A stretch of 6,381 bases of DNA from Ignavibacteriales bacterium (GCA_020059785.1 JAGVBL010000416.1:1-6381), one strand, 5' to 3'; shown: positions 1 to 6,381, counted from the first letter of the stretch. Notes: generated by a model from the sequence alone, not told the origin. Numbers and translations: made by a program.

Positions 1-473
1 TAAAACCGGTTTTAATTTTTATTCCCCTTGCTGCATTACAGTTAGTGGTTATTCCATTAATTTCCATTTACGATATATCGCCTAATCTTATAATAATTCT
101 TGTTGTTTACTTCACTCTTTTAAATGGACAGATTTATGGATTGCTGCTTGGATTTTTATTGGGATTTATTTTTGACCTGATCTCAGGCGGAATGCTGGGG
201 GCATCAATGCTTTCTTTTACTATTTCTGCATTTATTGCCGGTTATTTTTATAATGAAAACAAAATTGATATAAATACGACTTCACTTCTATTTGTACTAA
301 TAGTATTTTTGTGCGGTACAATTTTTTCTTTTATTTATTCAAGCATAATGAACGTGAACCCGGATGTTAGTTTGTTAGGAATTTTTATTGATATCTCAAT
401 TCTACCCGGATTGTATACAGCAATACTTGGTTTGCCGATTATTATCTTCAAACCTAAGAAGGGAATTGTATGA
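1..473 (+). CDS. mreD: Rod shape-determining protein MreD (partial, N-terminus outside window)
   Basis: MreD is an inner-membrane component of the rod elongation complex, thought to link MreC and the MreB filament to the peptidoglycan synthases RodA and PBP2. The frame is open from the first whole codon at position 3, so the GTG at 45 is an internal Val codon, not the start: the 14 codons before it encode a hydrophobic first segment (visible residues about 3-20) typical of MreD. About 156 residues are visible, almost all hydrophobic, with five or six likely membrane spans. The segment around visible residues 26-66 (PNLIIILVVY, GLLLGFLLGF, DLISGGMLG) matches the usual MreD pattern of a short loop, two glycine-rich helices and a D-L-x-S-G-G turn. 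The gene ends in TGA at 471-473, overlapping the ATG of the PBP2 gene by four bases. mreB and mreC would be expected just upstream. Identity rests on this pattern plus context. Confidence 0.9.
   Translation, partial: KPVLIFIPLAALQLVVIPLISIYDISPNLIIILVVYFTLLNGQIYGLLLGFLLGFIFDLISGGMLGASMLSFTISAFIAGYFYNENKIDINTTSLLFVLIVFLCGTIFSFIYSSIMNVNPDVSLLGIFIDISILPGLYTAILGLPIIIFKPKKGIV
458..463 (+). promoter_or_regulatory. Shine-Dalgarno site for mrdA
   Basis: GAAGGG lies inside the last codons of mreD, six bases before the ATG at 470. It fixes the PBP2 start and, with the ATGA stop/start overlap, suggests that mreD and mrdA are translationally coupled. Confidence 0.75.
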
Positions 474-1876
474 ACGATACAAATTTCGGATCGATAATAA
501 GAAGAAGAATTATTTTTCTTGCGATAATATTATTTATTTCTGTTATAGCTTTCCGGCTCTTCAATATGCAGATACTTGAGCAACCTGCATATTCAACTAA
601 AGCAGACGAAAATAGTGTTAAACCGATTTACCAGACTGCACCAAGAGGAGTATTCTTCGACCGTAACTACAAGGTTCTTGTTGGAAATAAACCTTCATTT
701 ACTTTAAGAATTACACCCGCTGAATATGATATTAAATTAACTCCATTTCTGGAAGCTATACTGGGTGTTCCCGAAGGATATATAAACCGGATCTTAAAAC
801 AGAATGAACAAATGTCCAAGTATATTCCAAGAAGAATTGCAAAGGATGTAAATTTTAAAGTTATTGCCTGGTATGAAGAAAATTCCTCCAAACTTCCCGG
901 TGTAGATTATGTTATTGAAACGCAAAGGGATTATTCGTTTGGTATCATGGGCGCTCACATGTTCGGATATAGTAAAGAAATTTCCTCTGGATTATTACAA
1001 CAGCGGCGTAATGAATATTCTATGGGCGATGAAATTGGATTTAGCGGAATTGAAAAAACTTACGAAGATATTTTACGGGGACAAAAAGGAATTCAATATG
1101 TTCTGGTGGATTCTCATCAGAAAACAATTGGCAAATATAAAAATGGCGAAGAGGACAAATCTGCAATTAAAGGTTACGATTTAGTTCTCTCAATAGATAA
1201 AGATGCCCAGAGGGTTGCAGAAGAAGCATTCAAAGATAAAAGGGGTGCTCTCGTTGCAATTGAACCATCAACCGGAGAAGTTTTAGCATTTGTAAGCGCA
1301 CCTGAATTTAATTTACAGGATTTTGCTACGGTTACATCTAATGAAATTTGGAATAAACTTAATTCCAATAAAGATAAACCGATGTTTAACCGGGCAACCA
1401 TGTCAATCTATTCACCGGGTTCAACATTTAAAATGCTTTCGGCTCTTGCTGCTCTCGAAGAAGGAATTATTGATACAAATTACAGGGTTAGTTGTGGAGG
1501 CGGATTTCAGTTTGGTGATAGATTCTTTAAATGTCTTCATGTACATGGTAGTGTTAACGTTACAACTGCAATTGAAAAATCCTGCAATACATTCTTTTAT
1601 CAACTGGTACTTAAAATTGGTTTGGATAAATGGGCTGAATATTCCAGCCGATTTGGCTTTGGTAAAAAATCCAATATCGATATTCCAGAAGAAAGTCCCG
1701 GTATTCTCCCTACAAGGAAATATTACGATAAAGCTTTTGGAGTTGATAGGTGGCCTAAAGGAATTTTAGTTAGTCTTGGTATTGGTCAGGGTGAATTGAG
1801 TGTTACTCCGTTACAATTAGCACAATATGCTGCACTTTTGCTAATTATGGAAAATCTGCAAAGCCGCACTTCTTAA
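470..1876 (+). CDS. mrdA: Penicillin-binding protein 2, N-terminal three quarters (gene interrupted by a frameshift)
   Basis: This is the cell-elongation transpeptidase PBP2, a membrane-anchored class B PBP that cross-links peptidoglycan made by RodA. Visible parts: a cytoplasmic basic start (RRR at 11-13), a membrane anchor at about 14-30, the PBP dimerisation region opening with the RGVFFDRN block (59-66), the GFSGIEKTYEDILRG block (190-204), and the transpeptidase domain with the catalytic motif STFK (Ser318, Lys321) and SCN (371-373). The reading frame is good up to about residue 456 (QYAALL), then turns into about a dozen unrelated residues and a TAA. The missing part, including the KTG motif, is encoded one frame back from 1840 to 2295. 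Read through, the product would be about 608 residues, close to normal PBP2 length (E. coli about 633). The 468-residue form as written lacks KTG and should not be an active transpeptidase. The start is ATG 470, with a good Shine-Dalgarno. Confidence 0.9.
   Translation: MNDTNFGSIIRRRIIFLAIILFISVIAFRLFNMQILEQPAYSTKADENSVKPIYQTAPRGVFFDRNYKVLVGNKPSFTLRITPAEYDIKLTPFLEAILGVPEGYINRILKQNEQMSKYIPRRIAKDVNFKVIAWYEENSSKLPGVDYVIETQRDYSFGIMGAHMFGYSKEISSGLLQQRRNEYSMGDEIGFSGIEKTYEDILRGQKGIQYVLVDSHQKTIGKYKNGEEDKSAIKGYDLVLSIDKDAQRVAEEAFKDKRGALVAIEPSTGEVLAFVSAPEFNLQDFATVTSNEIWNKLNSNKDKPMFNRATMSIYSPGSTFKMLSALAALEEGIIDTNYRVSCGGGFQFGDRFFKCLHVHGSVNVTTAIEKSCNTFFYQLVLKIGLDKWAEYSSRFGFGKKSNIDIPEESPGILPTRKYYDKAFGVDRWPKGILVSLGIGQGELSVTPLQLAQYAALLLIMENLQSRTS
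1835..1842 (+). other. Frameshift site within mrdA
   Basis: At CTTTTGCT the PBP2 reading moves from the frame of the ATG at 470 to the frame starting with GCT at 1840. One extra base here (T4 to T5, or G to GG) restores a continuous family-like protein reading ALL/F-ANYGKSAKPHFLKGY. It is not a good X-XXY-YYZ slippery heptamer, and I see no strong hairpin just downstream, so a one-base deletion (real or an error) fits better than programmed -1 frameshifting. Confidence 0.85.
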
Positions 1877-2295
1877 AAGGATATATTGAAACATCAACAG
1901 GTAAGTTTGTTGAGGTAAGTCCTAAAACTTTTGATATTAATATTAGCTCAAAATCTTTTGATGTGGTTCGATATGCAATGTTCAAAGTAGTGAACGGCGC
2001 AGGAACTGCGGGGAATATTCGCTTACCGGATATTCACATTGCCGGTAAAACCGGAACTGCTCAAAATCCGCATGGGGATGATCACGCTGTTTTTATAGGT
2101 TTTGCTCCTTACGAGAATCCTAAAATTGCAATTGCTGTAATTGTAGAAAATGTCGGTTTCGGAAGTGTTCATGCTGCACCTATTGCGCGCGATGTTATTA
2201 AAGCATACTTACAAAAGAATAATACTCAACAGATCAAAAAAAGTGAATACTTAAGTTCGTTAAAAGGTGAAGAAGGGGAACACTTTGCAAATTAA
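1840..2295 (+). CDS. mrdA: Penicillin-binding protein 2, C-terminal quarter (same gene, shifted frame)
   Basis: This is the continuation of the PBP2 transpeptidase domain in the -1 frame relative to the start of the gene. The first residues, ANYGKSAKPHF, follow directly on the QYAALL that ends the good part of the upstream frame, as expected in class B PBPs. The third catalytic motif, KTGTAQ, is encoded at 2047-2064 (Lys about residue 527 of the repaired protein). The following HAVFIGFAPYENPKIAIAVI block, a near-universal feature of this fold, confirms the assignment. A GTG at 1963 could be taken for a start, but it lies inside the conserved domain, has no convincing ribosome site and would give a 110-residue fragment with no serine active site. 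I therefore treat this as the 3' part of one broken gene, not a separate gene. The stop TAA at 2293-2295 overlaps the start of rodA. Confidence 0.88.
   Translation, partial: ANYGKSAKPHFLKGYIETSTGKFVEVSPKTFDINISSKSFDVVRYAMFKVVNGAGTAGNIRLPDIHIAGKTGTAQNPHGDDHAVFIGFAPYENPKIAIAVIVENVGFGSVHAAPIARDVIKAYLQKNNTQQIKKSEYLSSLKGEEGEHFAN
2272..2278 (+). promoter_or_regulatory. Shine-Dalgarno site deciding the rodA start
   Basis: GAAGGGG stands six bases before a TTG at 2285, the same motif and spacing as at the mrdA start. The alternative GTG at 2267 lies before this motif and has no comparable site upstream. This favours the TTG start. Confidence 0.6.
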
Positions 2296-3514
2296 TTATA
2301 AGCTTCAGGATAAATTTGATTTATCGGTTTTTCTTCCGGCTCTGTTTTTGGCAATTATTGGATTAATTGCCATTTACAGTGCAACCGTAAACCATCCTTC
2401 TGCAAGCGGTAATTTCCAGAAACAGGTTTATTCTGCTATTGTTGCATTGATCGCTTTTTTTGTAGTCTATTCATTACCACAGCAAGTATTTAAAATGTTT
2501 TCCGTACCTGCATATGCTGTATCAATTATGTTTCTGGTTTTAGTACTTGTTGCCGGTAAAACTGTTTATGGTTCAAAAAGCTGGTTGAATTTTGGCCCCT
2601 TTGGTTTTCAACCCTCTGAATTTGCTAAGGTGGCTTTAATTCTATGTCTTGCAAACTGGCTGACTTATAAAAACAGAGATATAAATAATATTAAAGATAT
2701 AGGAATTGCATTATTAATTGGATTACTTCCTATAAGTTTAATTATGCTGGAACCTGATACAGGAACAGCAATTGTATTTATGATTATTACGATCTCCCTA
2801 ATTTATTGGAGCGGAATTAGTCTTTTCGGATTGTTTGTTGTTTTATCTCCCGGAGTTGTTGTTGTCGCTTCACTATTTGGAACTGTAGTATTTATTATTT
2901 CTCTTGTGCTTGTAATAGTTGCATTATTTTTATTTAAGAGGGATTTGTTTAACAGTGTAACAGTATTTGTAATTAATCTTGGTGCAAGTTTCTTTTTCGA
3001 TTATGCTTTCAGAATATTAAAGCCGCATCAGCAGAAAAGGATTGAATCTTTTCTCGATCCATCAATGGACCCGCTTGGTTCAGGTTATAATGCACTTCAA
3101 GCTAAATTAGCAATTGGTTCCGGTGGATTTACGGGCAAGGGGTTTTTACAAGGTAATCAAACTCAGCTTCGTTTTATACCCGAGCAATGGACAGATTTTA
3201 TTTATTGTGTAATTGGCGAGGAGTTCGGTTTTATTGGAAGTATATTGGTCTTAGTTTTATTCCTGGTTCTATTTATCCGCCTGTTAAATATTTCAGGGAT
3301 GGCTAAAGATCGGTTCAGTGTTCTTGTTATTGTTGGCATATTAAGCCTTATGTTCAGCCATTTTGCAATAAATATTGGAATGAATGTAGGTGTTACACCT
3401 GTTGTTGGTCTTCCACTTCCTTTCCTTAGTTATGGAGGTAGTTCTCTGGTAGTTAATATGATAATGATAGGGATTGTTTTAAATATTTATAGAAATAGAA
3501 AACTTCACACATAA
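2285..3514 (+). CDS. rodA: Peptidoglycan glycosyltransferase RodA (SEDS family)
   Basis: RodA is the integral-membrane SEDS polymerase that builds glycan strands from lipid II for side-wall growth, in complex with PBP2. From the TTG at 2285 it has 409 residues (415 if the GTG at 2267 is used). Family blocks in order: the first helix ending IYSAT; SWLNFGPFGFQPSEFAK; EPDTGTA (from base 2750); QKRIESFLDP followed by DPLGSGYN; AIGSGGFTGKGF; IPEQWTDFIYCVIGEEFG, whose Asp at 3194-3196 (residue 304) corresponds to the essential SEDS aspartate; and the C-terminal GLPLPFLSYGGSS. It is longer than E. coli RodA (about 370). The extra length is mostly about 40 hydrophobic residues between EPDTGTA and QKRI, enough for two added membrane helices. 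It overlaps the end of mrdA by 11 bases, which argues for coupled translation. All key motifs are intact. Confidence 0.95.
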   Translation: MQINYKLQDKFDLSVFLPALFLAIIGLIAIYSATVNHPSASGNFQKQVYSAIVALIAFFVVYSLPQQVFKMFSVPAYAVSIMFLVLVLVAGKTVYGSKSWLNFGPFGFQPSEFAKVALILCLANWLTYKNRDINNIKDIGIALLIGLLPISLIMLEPDTGTAIVFMIITISLIYWSGISLFGLFVVLSPGVVVVASLFGTVVFIISLVLVIVALFLFKRDLFNSVTVFVINLGASFFFDYAFRILKPHQQKRIESFLDPSMDPLGSGYNALQAKLAIGSGGFTGKGFLQGNQTQLRFIPEQWTDFIYCVIGEEFGFIGSILVLVLFLVLFIRLLNISGMAKDRFSVLVIVGILSLMFSHFAINIGMNVGVTPVVGLPLPFLSYGGSSLVVNMIMIGIVLNIYRNRKLHT

Positions 3515-3525
3515 TTAAGAAATAA

Positions 3526-4335
3526 ATGAACGCTTAGCAAAAACTTAAAAGTAGAATTGAAAAAGGTTTTCATGTTTGTGTTGGATTGGATACAGATTTA
3601 AATAAAATTCCTAAACACCTTCATAGAAGTAAGAACCCCGTTACAGAATTCAATAAAATAATTATTGAAAGTACTTACAAATATGCCGCTGCTTATAAAA
3701 TTAATTTTGCTTTTTACGAGAAGGACGGAACAAAAGGACTTGATAACATTCTGGAGACATTAAGTTACTTGCCCGATAGAGAAATACTAACAATAGGTGA
3801 TGCAAAGCGGGGTGACATTGGTAATACAAGTCAAATGTATGCACAATCCGTATTTGATCATTTCAACTTCGATTCGATTACGGTTAACCCTTACATGGGT
3901 TTTGATTCTGTAGAACCATTCCTTAATTACAACGATAAGCTGGTTTTTATACTTGCTTTAACTTCTAATCCCGGTTCAAAAGATTTTGAAAAGTTAAAAC
4001 TCTCAGATGGAAATTACCTTTATCAAAAAGTTATTGATACTATTATTTCGTGGAATGCAAATAAGAATTGCGGATTAGTTTTCGGTGCTACTAATCTCTC
4101 TGAATTAACAGAAAATATAACTGCATTTGGAGAATTACCCATTTTATTACCTGGTGTTGGTACTCAAGGCGCAGACCTTGAAGGAGTTGTAAGAACCTTC
4201 CACTCAAATGATAATCACAATTTTATTGTTAATGTAAGCAGAGCATTAATATATTGTGACAGTTCCGATTCCTTTGCGCAAAAGGTTTCTAAATCGATCC
4301 TGGAACTGAACGAATCCATCTCTAAAATTATTTAA
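3526..4335 (+). CDS. pyrF: Orotidine 5'-phosphate decarboxylase, group 2, with an in-frame TAG at codon 4
   Basis: PyrF converts OMP to UMP, the last step of de novo pyrimidine synthesis, in the cytoplasm. Family blocks: GFHVCVGLDTD (first beta strand and substrate Asp), AYKINFAFYE, the catalytic GDAKRGDIGNTS (Lys codon 3805-3807), VNPYMGFDSVEPFL, FGATNLSEL, LLPGVGTQGAD, and the phosphate-binding NVSRALIY. KRGDIG and the predicted length of about 269 residues mark the long group 2 form. The ATG at 3526, 11 bases after rodA, is in frame with all of this, but its fourth codon is TAG (3535-3537). The only other standard in-frame start is TTG at 3586, giving 249 residues and starting inside the GLD motif, so it loses the first strand. 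An ATT at 3556 would keep that strand but is a rare start. I give the extent from the ATG; whether full PyrF is made is uncertain. Position suggests co-transcription with rodA. Confidence 0.88.
3535..3537 (+). other. In-frame amber (TAG) codon near the start of pyrF
   Basis: Reading from ATG 3526 gives Met-Asn-Ala-TAG and then, in the same frame, Gln-Lys-Leu-Lys and on into the conserved PyrF start. A single C-to-T change from CAG would explain it. The complete genes visible here end in TGA or TAA, never TAG, so genome-wide TAG recoding is neither shown nor suggested. Confidence 0.8.
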
Positions 4336-4432
4336 CTTTAGCAGTAGCATTTCCAATAATTAAATATTAACTTGAGTCTGTAATTGGGCACAGCGACATT
4401 AAGTAAGTCAGATAATAACAAACTCATTTACT
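4336..4432 (+). other. 97-base gap between pyrF and the DUF2851 gene
   Basis: This is the longest gene-free stretch in the window, AT-rich, and the only good place for an internal promoter for the downstream gene. A TTGAGT at 4372-4377 followed after 18 bases by ACATTA resembles a weak sigma-70 type pair, but I see no convincing Bacteroidota-type -7 element. There is no clear hairpin with a T-run, so no terminator for the upstream operon can be called. Confidence 0.3.
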
Positions 4433-5914
4433 ATGAGTCCGGAAATAAAAATCCCAGAAAATTTGCTATATGATATATGGCAAAAACAAGCCTACCAACC
4501 TCCTCTAAAGACAGAGACCGGCGATGATATCTCAATTTTAGATGTCGGTTCCAGAAATGAAGATTTGGCCGGACCCGATTTTAAAAACGCACGTATAAGA
4601 ATCGGCAACTTAACATTTGTCGGTGATATCGAAATTGATTGTAATTACTCCGATTGGAAAGCCCACGGTCATAATATTGATAATAAGTATAACAGTGTTA
4701 TTCTTCATGCTGCTCTTTTAAATAAAAATAAGCAATCCTATGTCTACACACGTAACGGCAGGAAAGTACCTTCGATATGCTTCTCTAATTTCGTCGATAA
4801 ACAGTTAATAGAAAATCTGAAACTGAATATGACGGAAGTAAAGAATGAAGTTGCCGGAAAACTAAAATGTTCCTCTTCCACTATTTCTGTTAACTATGAA
4901 ATTAAAGAAAAATTCTTATCGAAACTTGGTGTAGAGAGATTCCATAAAAAGTGTAACAAGATTTACGACAGACTAAAAGAACTTCAGTTTCTAAACGAAC
5001 TTAATATAAAAGAACCGGTAATTGCTTACGAGTTAACTTCACAATTTCACGAAAGGAAATTCCAGCATAAAGACTTTATTAAAATAGAAATTTGGCAGCA
5101 GCTATTTTATGAGTTGATTTTTGAAGCTCTCGGTTATTCAAAAAACAAAGCTCAGATGATCGAGTTAGCTCAATCGGCAAATATTAATTTCTTGAAGAAT
5201 ATAGAACCCGATGGAGTTCTTGTAGATAAGTATGAAACATTGCTTTTGTATATAAGCGGTCTTGTTAAACCACCGGATAAAATTTCGGATAAAGATTCCA
5301 AAAATTATATCGAAAGAATTATGCTTAACTGGAATGCCGTTAAACCATTTTATGATGGAAAATTTATGGATGAATCGAGCTGGCATTTCTTTAGACTGAG
5401 ACCTCAAAACTTTCCTACTATAAGAATTGCCGGAGGTGCAAGACTGATTAAAGAGATTTTACACGGTAATTTGATAAATATTGTTGCAAAAAAAATTACC
5501 GAAATTCATAACCTTACTGTTCTTATAAATTACCTCCGCTCTTTATTTGTAATTAAATCCGATGGTTTCTGGAAAACACATTTTGTGTTCGATCAGATTT
5601 CCAATGGTGAAGTTAAATATTTTGTTGGCGCAACTCGTGCAGATGAAATTGTAGTTAATGTAATACTACCTTTCTTTGCGGTCTACTTCGAAATATTCGG
5701 TAATCCTCAACTGACAAAAAAAATATTAAAGGTATATTCTATTTATCAGCAGCGTTCAGAGAACCAAATAATTATTGACGTTGCTAATTCGCTGCAAATG
5801 CAAGATCAATCCCGCAAGACCGTTATAGCACAGGGCATGATTGATTTATTTAGAAATTATTGCAGCAAGAATAAATGTCTGGAATGTGAAATTGGTAAGA
5901 CTATCTTTAATTAA
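4433..5914 (+). CDS. DUF2851 family protein (function unknown)
   Basis: This 493-residue protein, with no signal peptide or membrane segment visible, matches the DUF2851 family, known mainly from Bacteroidota and relatives and without an established function. The recognisable part is N-terminal: LAGPDFKNARIRIG (45-58), VGDIEID (63-69), SDWKAHGH (73-80) and NSVILHAAL (87-95). Further on come RPQNFPTIRIAGGARL (323-338) and a C-terminal cysteine cluster Cys477-x4-Cys482-x2-Cys485, also seen in the family and able to bind a metal. The PD...E-x-D arrangement in the first block resembles a nuclease-type site, but this is only inference. The ATG at 4433 is the first in frame after a TAA at 4400-4402 and lies just ahead of the conserved N-terminus. 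No Shine-Dalgarno is evident, unlike mrdA and rodA. Its stop overlaps that of the convergent DUF151 gene by four bases. Confidence 0.85.
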   Translation: MSPEIKIPENLLYDIWQKQAYQPPLKTETGDDISILDVGSRNEDLAGPDFKNARIRIGNLTFVGDIEIDCNYSDWKAHGHNIDNKYNSVILHAALLNKNKQSYVYTRNGRKVPSICFSNFVDKQLIENLKLNMTEVKNEVAGKLKCSSSTISVNYEIKEKFLSKLGVERFHKKCNKIYDRLKELQFLNELNIKEPVIAYELTSQFHERKFQHKDFIKIEIWQQLFYELIFEALGYSKNKAQMIELAQSANINFLKNIEPDGVLVDKYETLLLYISGLVKPPDKISDKDSKNYIERIMLNWNAVKPFYDGKFMDESSWHFFRLRPQNFPTIRIAGGARLIKEILHGNLINIVAKKITEIHNLTVLINYLRSLFVIKSDGFWKTHFVFDQISNGEVKYFVGATRADEIVVNVILPFFAVYFEIFGNPQLTKKILKVYSIYQQRSENQIIIDVANSLQMQDQSRKTVIAQGMIDLFRNYCSKNKCLECEIGKTIFN

Positions 5915-6381
5915 TTCTGAATTCCGGAAATTTTATTTATCTCATCTCGAATTTTAGCAGCACGTTCATAATCTTCTTTTTCAATCGCTTCTCTCAATTG
6001 ATCCTGTAATTGTGCCAATTTTGTTTCCGGAACATTTTTCTTGCGGGATTTACTATCAGGTTCCGGCTGACCCGGTAGATCCTGAATTTCGTCTGCATCT
6101 TCTGATGATGGAACAAACGATGCAACTTTCATTACATCTTCAGCAACATAAAGGGGTGCACCGGTTCTAACTGCTAAAGCTATTGCATCGCTAGGACGTG
6201 AATCAATTTCATTGGAGAGAGTTGCAACTTCAATTTTAACTTTTGCATAAAAAGTATTTTCACGTAATTCATCAATAATAACTTCCGAAACTGAACCGCC
6301 TAATATGTCAATTACGTTTTTTAACAAGTCGTGTGTAAGCGGACGAGGCGGTTTTATACCTTCCATTTCAAGTGCAATTGA
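5911..6381 (-). CDS. Bifunctional nuclease domain (DUF151) protein with C-terminal UVR motif (partial, N-terminus outside window)
   Basis: The 156 visible residues start in mid-domain at SIALEMEGIKPPRPLTHDLL, the well-known DUF151 (BFN) signature. The ATG at 6366-6364 is therefore internal and the true start lies beyond the right edge. The domain continues through GGSVSEVIIDEL, TFYAKVKI and SRPSDAIALAVRTGAPLYVAEDV. A charged, Pro/Ser/Lys-rich linker follows, then a C-terminal UVR motif (LAQLQDQLREAIEKEDYERA followed by AKIRDEI), a short helical-hairpin motif found in UvrB, UvrC and protein-arginine kinase activators and used for protein contacts. DUF151 proteins of plants have been reported to act as RNase/DNase; bacterial members are little studied, so nuclease activity is inferred from family. 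The DUF151-UVR fusion is common in Bacteroidota and relatives. The gene is transcribed toward the DUF2851 gene, with stop codons overlapping at TTAA. Confidence 0.92.
   Translation of the reverse strand, partial: SIALEMEGIKPPRPLTHDLLKNVIDILGGSVSEVIIDELRENTFYAKVKIEVATLSNEIDSRPSDAIALAVRTGAPLYVAEDVMKVASFVPSSEDADEIQDLPGQPEPDSKSRKKNVPETKLAQLQDQLREAIEKEDYERAAKIRDEINKISGIQN

Noticed and set aside
1323..1769. A 148-codon plus-strand open frame inside the PBP2 gene
   Set aside because: It lies wholly in the catalytic region of mrdA in another frame and shows no family pattern; it is a shadow of the real gene.
1834..1842. Programmed -1 ribosomal frameshift signal in mrdA
   Set aside because: A CTT TTG is not a standard slippery heptamer, no strong hairpin is visible downstream, and the purine-rich motif upstream is too far away; PBP2 genes are not known for this.
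1963..2295. A separate small gene starting at GTG 1963
   Set aside because: The sequence is the end of the PBP2 transpeptidase domain and the frame is open back to the frameshift at 1840; there is no ribosome site at the GTG.
3535..3537. TAG reassigned to an amino acid in this organism
   Set aside because: Only one such codon appears in roughly 2000 codons of real coding sequence, so it looks like a local lesion and not a changed code.
5165..5407. An 80-codon minus-strand open frame inside the DUF2851 gene
   Set aside because: It is antisense to a well-supported gene, with no recognisable domain and no ribosome site.
5918..5935. Near-palindrome around AATTCCGGAAATT as a terminator for the convergent genes
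   Set aside because: It leaves almost no loop, lies inside the coding end of the DUF151-UVR gene, and has only a weak T-run; chance similarity is likely.

Overview
The window is AT-rich, tightly packed bacterial chromosome. It carries the 3' end of a rod-shape (elongasome) gene cluster, mreD - mrdA (PBP2) - rodA, followed in the same direction by pyrF, then a DUF2851-family gene, and finally a convergent bifunctional-nuclease (DUF151) gene with a C-terminal UVR motif. AT-rich codon use, group 2 (long-type) PyrF, a long RodA with an enlarged middle section, and a DUF2851 protein beside a DUF151-UVR protein together suggest the Bacteroidota/Chlorobiota/Ignavibacteria side of the bacterial tree. 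That assignment is inferred from protein flavour only; no RNA gene is present to confirm it.

Layout. Positions 1-473: mreD, with its start left of the window. Positions 470-2295: one PBP2 gene in two reading frames, because of a one-base frameshift near 1835-1842. The first frame stops at 1876; the second is open from 1840 to 2295. Positions 2285-3514: rodA, overlapping the end of the PBP2 gene. Positions 3526-4335: pyrF, whose only standard start that keeps the first active-site strand (ATG at 3526) is followed by an in-frame TAG at codon 4. Positions 4336-4432: a short gap. Positions 4433-5914: the DUF2851 protein. Positions 5911-6381, minus strand: the DUF151-UVR protein, whose N-terminus lies beyond the right edge. 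The last two genes share the four bases TTAA at their stop codons.

How the genes work together. MreD, PBP2 and RodA are core parts of the machine that inserts peptidoglycan into the side wall: RodA polymerises glycan from lipid II, PBP2 cross-links it, and MreD is a membrane partner of MreB/MreC. Overlapping junctions (ATGA at mreD/mrdA; a TTG start inside the end of mrdA for rodA) and matching Shine-Dalgarno sites with 6-base spacers point to translational coupling. PyrF makes UMP, needed for UDP-linked precursors among other things, but its place here may simply be operon carriage.

I found no mobile element, CRISPR array, RNA gene or obviously new multi-gene system. The observations most worth checking are the two reading-frame lesions in genes expected to be important (mrdA and pyrF), only about 1.7 kb apart. 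They could be sequence errors, real mutations or, less likely, recoding.
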